A stretch of DNA of 64,000 nt, taken from Candidatus Binataceae bacterium. Its GTDB lineage: Bacteria > Desulfobacterota > Binatia > Binatales > Binataceae. The first letter of the stretch is position 1, and each line of letters starts with the position of its first letter. Under the pieces are notes generated by a model. That model was not told the DNA's origin, searched no databases, and saw only the letters and a list, made by a program, of their open reading frames with translations. This document shows positions 60,020 to 64,000 of the stretch, in pieces. The position numbers were made by a program, and so were the translations under genes. The stretch spans positions 40,311 to 104,310 of the forward strand of contig DATJMX010000068.1 in NCBI GenBank assembly GCA_035508495.1, read 5' to 3'.

Positions 60020-61851
60020 CGCCGGAACATCCGCTCGATCTGCCCGCGCGGAAAGCCGATATGCACCGGGCGGCCGTGCGGGCAGTTGGTCTTGAACTCG
60101 GTGCGATCGAGCTCCTCGAGCAGCGCGCGAATCTCGCGATCCTCGAGCACCCGCCCAACCCGCACCGAGCCGTGACAGGCAAGCCGCTTCAGCATCTCCT
60201 CAAACGCGCCGCCGCTCTCGCCGCGAATCCGCATCTCGCCGACGGCGTCGAGCATGTCAGAGAGAAGTCGCCCCGCCTGCTCGACGCCGAACACCGCCGG
60301 CGCGCCGTTGAGCAGGAGCGTCGAAGGGCCGAACGCTTCGACATCGAAGCCCATCGCGCGCAGCTCCGGGATCGCGGCCTGGATCTGCGCCGCGCGCGCC
60401 GGGTTAAGCTCGATCGATTGCGGCGTGAGCATCGCCTGGACGCGGATTCCGCCGCTCTTAAGCTCAGCCTTGAGCTTCTCGAACGTGACGCGCTCGTGGG
60501 CGGCGTGCTGATCGACCAGCAACAGCCCGTCCTCGCCTTCGAGCGCGATATACCCAGCAAAGAGCTGGCCGATGACTCTCAGTTGCGAGTACATCGGAAT
60601 CGGCCGCCCCTGATGCTCGACGCCGTTGGCCGCCTCACGGCTAAACGCGAGGCCGAGCGCGCGCTGCACGGCGGGATTGGCGAGGGGAGCGTCGGGAACG
60701 AGCCGGAGCGGCGCCTCGGAGCGCGCGGGAACCGCGGCAGCCATCGAAGCCACGTTGTGATTCGGAACCGGCGGCGCGATTTGCGCTGCCTCCAGCGCAG
60801 CGGCTGCGCCGTGCGAAGATTGCATCGCGACTTCCTGCGGCGCGCTTGGGTCTTCAGTCTGATTCGCGAGCCGATCGCGCAGCGCGTGATATACGGCCTC
60901 GAAAATCGCGCCCGAGTTGCGAAAGCGCACCTCGGTTTTCATCGGATGCACGTTGACGTCGACTTCCTCGGGATGGATCTCGACGAAAAGGATCACCGCC
61001 GGATGGCGTCCGCGCGGAATGAGCGTCTGGTAGGCCTGCTCGACCGCGCGCACCAGCAGGCGATCGCGCACCGTGCGGCCGTTGACGAAGGTGAAGATCA
61101 TCCTCGCGGTCGCAAACGACTCCTGGCTGGTGGCGGCGAGCCCCCACGCGCGCAGTCCTACGCGCCTGAGATCGAACGCCAACATCCTGGGCGCGAGCTT
61201 GGGGCCGAAGAGCTGGCGCGCGCGCTCGAGAATCGTCGTCGCGCGCGGCAGGTCGAAGATCACGCGCCCGTCGCTGGTGAGCCGAAACGCGATCTGATGA
61301 TTCGCGAGTGCCAGGCGCTGCATCGCCTCGGCAATCACGCTCTGCTCGGTCGCGACGGTCTTGAGAAACTTGAGCCGCGCGGGTGTGTTGAAAAAGAGCT
61401 CGCGCACTTCGATCCGCGTGCCGTGGGCTAAGGCGCATTCGCGGGTCGCGTCGATATCGCCGCCGGTGATGGCAAGCTCGATGCCGTGATCGTCGCCCGC
61501 CCGCCGCGAGCGCAGCGTCATCCGCGACACGCTCGCGATCGAGGCGAGCGCCTCGCCGCGAAAGCCCAGCGTCCGGATCGCGGCGAGGTCGCCCGCGCCG
61601 CGAATCTTCGAAGTGGCGTGGCGCCGAATCGATACGACCGCGTCCTCGCGCCCCATGCCGGAGCCGTCGTCGCTGACCGCCAGCAGCGCGCATCCGCCGC
61701 GCTCGATCTCGACGGCAATCGAGCGCGCTCCCGCGTCGAGCGAATTCTCAACCAGCTCCTTTACGGCAGACGCCGGACGCTCGACGACCTCGCCCGCCGC
61801 GATCTGGCTTGCGACCTGCTCGGGCAGGATATGAATGATGCGATCCGGCAT
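60016..61851 (-). CDS. mutL: DNA mismatch repair protein MutL
   Basis: 611 residues. GHKL ATPase: ELVENSLDAGARSI, DDGSGMGRED and TLGFRGEALASI. A Pro/Ala-rich linker (about 330-400) precedes the dimerisation domain, which carries the metal-dependent nicking-site motif DQHAAHERVTFE plus the partner motifs ACHGSVRVGR and CPHGRP. MutL is therefore of the endonuclease type rather than the E. coli type that needs MutH. It is first of the thirteen minus-strand genes. Confidence 0.96.
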   Translation of the reverse strand: MPDRIIHILPEQVASQIAAGEVVERPASAVKELVENSLDAGARSIAVEIERGGCALLAVSDDGSGMGREDAVVSIRRHATSKIRGAGDLAAIRTLGFRGEALASIASVSRMTLRSRRAGDDHGIELAITGGDIDATRECALAHGTRIEVRELFFNTPARLKFLKTVATEQSVIAEAMQRLALANHQIAFRLTSDGRVIFDLPRATTILERARQLFGPKLAPRMLAFDLRRVGLRAWGLAATSQESFATARMIFTFVNGRTVRDRLLVRAVEQAYQTLIPRGRHPAVILFVEIHPEEVDVNVHPMKTEVRFRNSGAIFEAVYHALRDRLANQTEDPSAPQEVAMQSSHGAAAALEAAQIAPPVPNHNVASMAAAVPARSEAPLRLVPDAPLANPAVQRALGLAFSREAANGVEHQGRPIPMYSQLRVIGQLFAGYIALEGEDGLLLVDQHAAHERVTFEKLKAELKSGGIRVQAMLTPQSIELNPARAAQIQAAIPELRAMGFDVEAFGPSTLLLNGAPAVFGVEQAGRLLSDMLDAVGEMRIRGESGGAFEEMLKRLACHGSVRVGRVLEDREIRALLEELDRTEFKTNCPHGRPVHIGFPRGQIERMFRR

Positions 61852-61962
61852 TGTGCAGCCTTAATGGACATTGTAGCTTGCGGTCCGGATACTCAAGCAA
61901 TCGCCGCGCGCGCGACGTGTTCACACCCCTACAGGCTGCGCCGGCCCGCTAGCATTCTGAAG

Positions 61963-63198
61963 ATGAAGAAATATCTGGCTACTTTTGTCGGGGCGATGTT
62001 AACGCTGGCCTCTTTATCCACACGTGCGCTGGCGCAGGTGCGGATCGGTGTGGGCGTCAACGGTCCGATCTCGTCCGCGACCGAAAACGACATCGAGAAC
62101 CTGGTCGGCGAATTGCCCAACGTCAAGGAAATCCCGATTCAGCCGCCGGGCGGCCTCGACGCCTGCGTCAAGCGCTTCGTTGCGGGCGAGGCCGACGATC
62201 GCCTCGACGCCGTGATAATCGTGAGCCTGCCGGCCGACAGCTTTCATACCGAGAAGAGCGAGCACGAGGCGCGCTTCACGGGGACCTACGAAATCTGGAC
62301 GCTCAACCTGACGACGCTGGCCGAAGACCGGCATCGATTCACCTTCACCGAGAGCGAGCCGATCGTCGGCACCGCCGCGGCGATCCTGTCGATCCCGGCC
62401 CAGATGTTCGTCGAACGTGCCACCGGCAAGAAGCTGCTCTCGTCGAGCGCCTGGCAGGCCTACGAGGCGGTGCAGACCCGGGTCGAGGCCAAGCTCGTCG
62501 CCGCGACCAAGCTCTATCTGCAGAATGCTCCCATCCGCGACACGGGTGCGCTGGTGCCAATCGAGACCGCGCAGAATCTGCTCGATCGCGGCGAGGGCGA
62601 AACCGCGATGGCGGTGTTCAAGTCGATTGGCCTGCAAAATCCTGAAGTGCAGCGGATGCTGGCCGCGGCACAGGCCCAGATCAAGCGCGCACAGTCGGCG
62701 AGCCTGCTAGGCAGGACGCTGGGCGCGATGGACGGCGGCAATATCGCGCAGGCGCGCATCTCGCTCGCCGAGTATGCCGACAATCCCACGGCCGAGACCG
62801 GCCGCGCTTCCGCGCTCAGCGCCACGCTCGCGACTCCGCCCGACGATCATCGCGCCGAGCGCGCCTACGACCTCGAGCTTAGCCGCGACGTGCCGGGGCT
62901 CGACCATTCGGCGTTCGTCGTGATGGTCAAGCAGATGTTCGCCGAGGAGACCGGCAGCACGCCGGTCGAGATCATCATGACCAACAAGGACATGACGATC
63001 GTCGACAAGGAAGCCCCCGCGGGCCTCAAGGCCAACCTCGAAGGATTCGCTTCGGCGCTGGGCAAGAGCGCAAGGATGATGAGTCTCAAGTGCGCCTGCG
63101 ACGCGAGTGCAGTGCTGACCAGTTCGTCAGTCGGCGAAGCACTTTTGCGTGCGCGCTTCTCGCCCAATTCGACGCGCCCGCAGGTCGGATTGCCTTAG
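61963..63198 (+). CDS. Secreted protein of unknown function
   Basis: 411 residues from ATG 61963. A signal peptide ends near LAQVRIGVG. The mature protein begins with alternating short strands (VRIGVGVNGPISSATENDIENLVGELP) and a Cys in LDACVKRF; the middle is helical and acidic; the last third includes KDMTIVDKEAPAGLK and a double cysteine LKCACDASAVL. Not recognised. It is divergent from mutL with 111 bases between. A 10-bp stem-loop without a U-tract follows its stop (63206-63235). Confidence 0.65.
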   Translation: MKKYLATFVGAMLTLASLSTRALAQVRIGVGVNGPISSATENDIENLVGELPNVKEIPIQPPGGLDACVKRFVAGEADDRLDAVIIVSLPADSFHTEKSEHEARFTGTYEIWTLNLTTLAEDRHRFTFTESEPIVGTAAAILSIPAQMFVERATGKKLLSSSAWQAYEAVQTRVEAKLVAATKLYLQNAPIRDTGALVPIETAQNLLDRGEGETAMAVFKSIGLQNPEVQRMLAAAQAQIKRAQSASLLGRTLGAMDGGNIAQARISLAEYADNPTAETGRASALSATLATPPDDHRAERAYDLELSRDVPGLDHSAFVVMVKQMFAEETGSTPVEIIMTNKDMTIVDKEAPAGLKANLEGFASALGKSARMMSLKCACDASAVLTSSSVGEALLRARFSPNSTRPQVGLP

Positions 63199-63205
63199 AG
63201 CGGAT

Positions 63206-63235
63206 GGCTCTCTTCAGTCCGGAGCGAAGAGAGCC
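63206..63235. terminator. Stem-loop after the secreted-protein gene
   Basis: GGCTCTCTTC (63206-63215) and GAAGAGAGCC (63226-63235) form a perfect 10-bp stem with a 10-base loop, 7 bases after the stop at 63198. No U-tract follows, so it may only protect the transcript end or belong to the next repeat. Confidence 0.45.
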
Positions 63236-63240
63236 AGGCA

Positions 63241-63321
63241 AACCACGAAGGCACCAAGTAAAGAATTGGTTTTTCGAAGCGGCGGAGCCGCTTCGCTTCG
63301 TGCCTTGGTGTCTTTGTGGTT
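63241..63321. repeat. Palindromic repeat element (MITE-like)
   Basis: AACCACGAAGGCACCAAG (63241-63258) and CTTGGTGTCTTTGTGGTT (63304-63321) are inverted copies with two differences. Between them lies a 9-bp perfect hairpin, CGAAGCGGC/GCCGCTTCG with a GGA loop (63275-63295). The right arm covers the stop codon of the minus-strand membrane gene. Elements with these arm sequences are dispersed through many bacterial genomes. Confidence 0.6.
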
Positions 63322-64000
63322 ATCTGGAGTCGGTTGCCGGGGCGCCGATCAGCAAATCGCGGTTCCAGACCCACGAACGAATCGGGATCCTCCTGACCGC
63401 GTGATGCGCGGCCCAGCCTGCGGGTGCATTGCCACCCGGCGTCTCCAGCAGCGCGAAGTAGTCGCCTGAGGGCAGCGCCTCGCCAGTATCAAGGTTGTAC
63501 GCCCGCGTGAAAATCGCCCATGTCGGCGCGAATTCCTTGAGAGCGTCCCCCGAGCTCGCGATTTTCGCATCGCTCGGCAGACTGTCGGCTAGAGCGAATT
63601 GCACGCGCTTGTGCGCATTCAAGTACGACTGATGCGCGAGCGTCAGCAGCAGGAAGGATGCTGCGAAAGCCGTGAGCGCTGCGGTTTTTCCGATACCGCG
63701 TTCGAGCAGGCCGCTGCGAGAACTCAGAAACTGCGCCGCCGGGAAGCAGGCGAGCATCGAGGCGGGAAGCAGAAAGCGCTGTCCGGGGATAAAGCCCGCT
63801 ATCATCGCGGCAAACGTATTGCGCGCCGAGCCGACGTTGAGCCCGTCGCGATAGAAATACAGAGACGCCATCGCGATCGTCACTGCGCATACCGCAGGGA
63901 TAGCCCAGGTGCCTGACCATCGCCGCGAAAACGCCGCCCATCCCGCGATCGGAAAAATGGCCAACGAAAAGAAATAGAACGGCAGGAACCCCGCAAGATG
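63320..64000 (-). CDS. Membrane protein, 3' portion (incomplete)
   Basis: At least 226 residues are readable and the frame is open to the right edge (it continues HLAGFLPFYFFSLA before the first possible internal start at 63964), so the gene begins outside the window. Three or four hydrophobic helices (WAIPAVCAVTIAMASLYFY, TAALTAFAASFLLLTLA) and RFLLPASMLACFPAAQFL precede a periplasmic-type C-terminal domain ending ATDSR. This layout resembles the end of polytopic glycosyltransferases of the mannosyltransferase type, but no catalytic part is in view. Confidence 0.65.
   Translation of the reverse strand, partial: HLAGFLPFYFFSLAIFPIAGWAAFSRRWSGTWAIPAVCAVTIAMASLYFYRDGLNVGSARNTFAAMIAGFIPGQRFLLPASMLACFPAAQFLSSRSGLLERGIGKTAALTAFAASFLLLTLAHQSYLNAHKRVQFALADSLPSDAKIASSGDALKEFAPTWAIFTRAYNLDTGEALPSGDYFALLETPGGNAPAGWAAHHAVRRIPIRSWVWNRDLLIGAPATDSR

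Noticed and set aside
60061..61431. 456-codon open frame opposite mutL
   Set aside because: Arg/Glu-rich antisense translation without motifs; mutL is intact.
61486..61962. Upstream extension of the secreted protein frame
   Set aside because: It is antisense to mutL; the signal peptide begins at 61963.
1..64000. tRNA, rRNA or CRISPR features
   Set aside because: No tRNA arm pattern, rRNA-like block or regularly spaced direct repeat could be found by eye.

Overview
The window is GC-rich (estimated by eye, above 60 percent) and densely packed. It reads as the chromosome of a free-living, probably soil or sediment, diderm bacterium of the Deltaproteobacteria/Desulfobacterota-Binatota type. Reasons: a TonB-dependent receptor and other outer-membrane proteins; a long mutL-miaA-accA-pheA-hisC-tyrA-cmk-rpsA-ihfB run of the kind seen in that part of the tree; RNase Y next to a zapB-zapA-(6S site)-5-FCL block; a putative F420-type deazaflavin oxidoreductase; and SBBP-repeat surface proteins. 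The taxonomic placement is inference. I found no rRNA, tRNA, CRISPR array, phage or intact insertion sequence.

Layout. 1-7063: lipid and redox metabolism (hotdog-fold MaoC-like protein, alpha/beta hydrolase, aldo/keto reductase, deazaflavin-dependent oxidoreductase, YjbQ protein, two adjacent acyl-CoA dehydrogenases, CinA-like protein). 7107-10380: TonB-dependent receptor with a recognisable promoter, and a ferritin-like protein. 10423-14752: cell-biology block on the minus strand, ftsY, then zapB-zapA, a likely 6S RNA site, 5-formyltetrahydrofolate cyclo-ligase and rny, closed by a clear terminator. 14959-17085: SDR, 5'-3' exonuclease and a decayed chimeric remnant. 17110-24555: a partial complex I operon, nuoE-H-J-K-L-M-N, without nuoF, nuoG or nuoI. 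24749-27156: rsmD, coaD and an aspartate-type aminotransferase.

27166-32568 (minus) is a three-gene surface cluster: FecR-domain protein, outer-membrane barrel-like protein and a 1264-residue SBBP/beta-propeller protein, preceded by an AT-rich leader. 32798-33961: HAD phosphatase and HxlR regulator. 33962-34668 is a long non-coding region with inverted repeats and a good sigma-54 type -24/-12 element, leading to a secreted protein of unknown function and a strong terminator. 36043-41928 is a self-contained efflux operon: palindromic operator, TetR regulator, HlyD adaptor, two ABC ATPases and two ABC-2 permeases, arranged like E. coli cecR-ybhGFSR but with the double ATPase split in two.

42089-47699: DUF255 thioredoxin-like protein, CAP-domain protein, O-methyltransferase, lipoprotein and metallo-beta-lactamase-fold hydrolase. 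47701-61851: thirteen consecutive minus-strand genes, read from mutL through tRNA modification, fatty-acid and aromatic amino-acid/histidine synthesis, cmk, rpsA, ihfB and a HIT protein to an AAA ATPase/VWA pair and a solitary DNA methyltransferase. 61963-64000: a secreted protein of unknown function, a palindromic repeat element, and the 3' part of a membrane protein that runs off the right edge.
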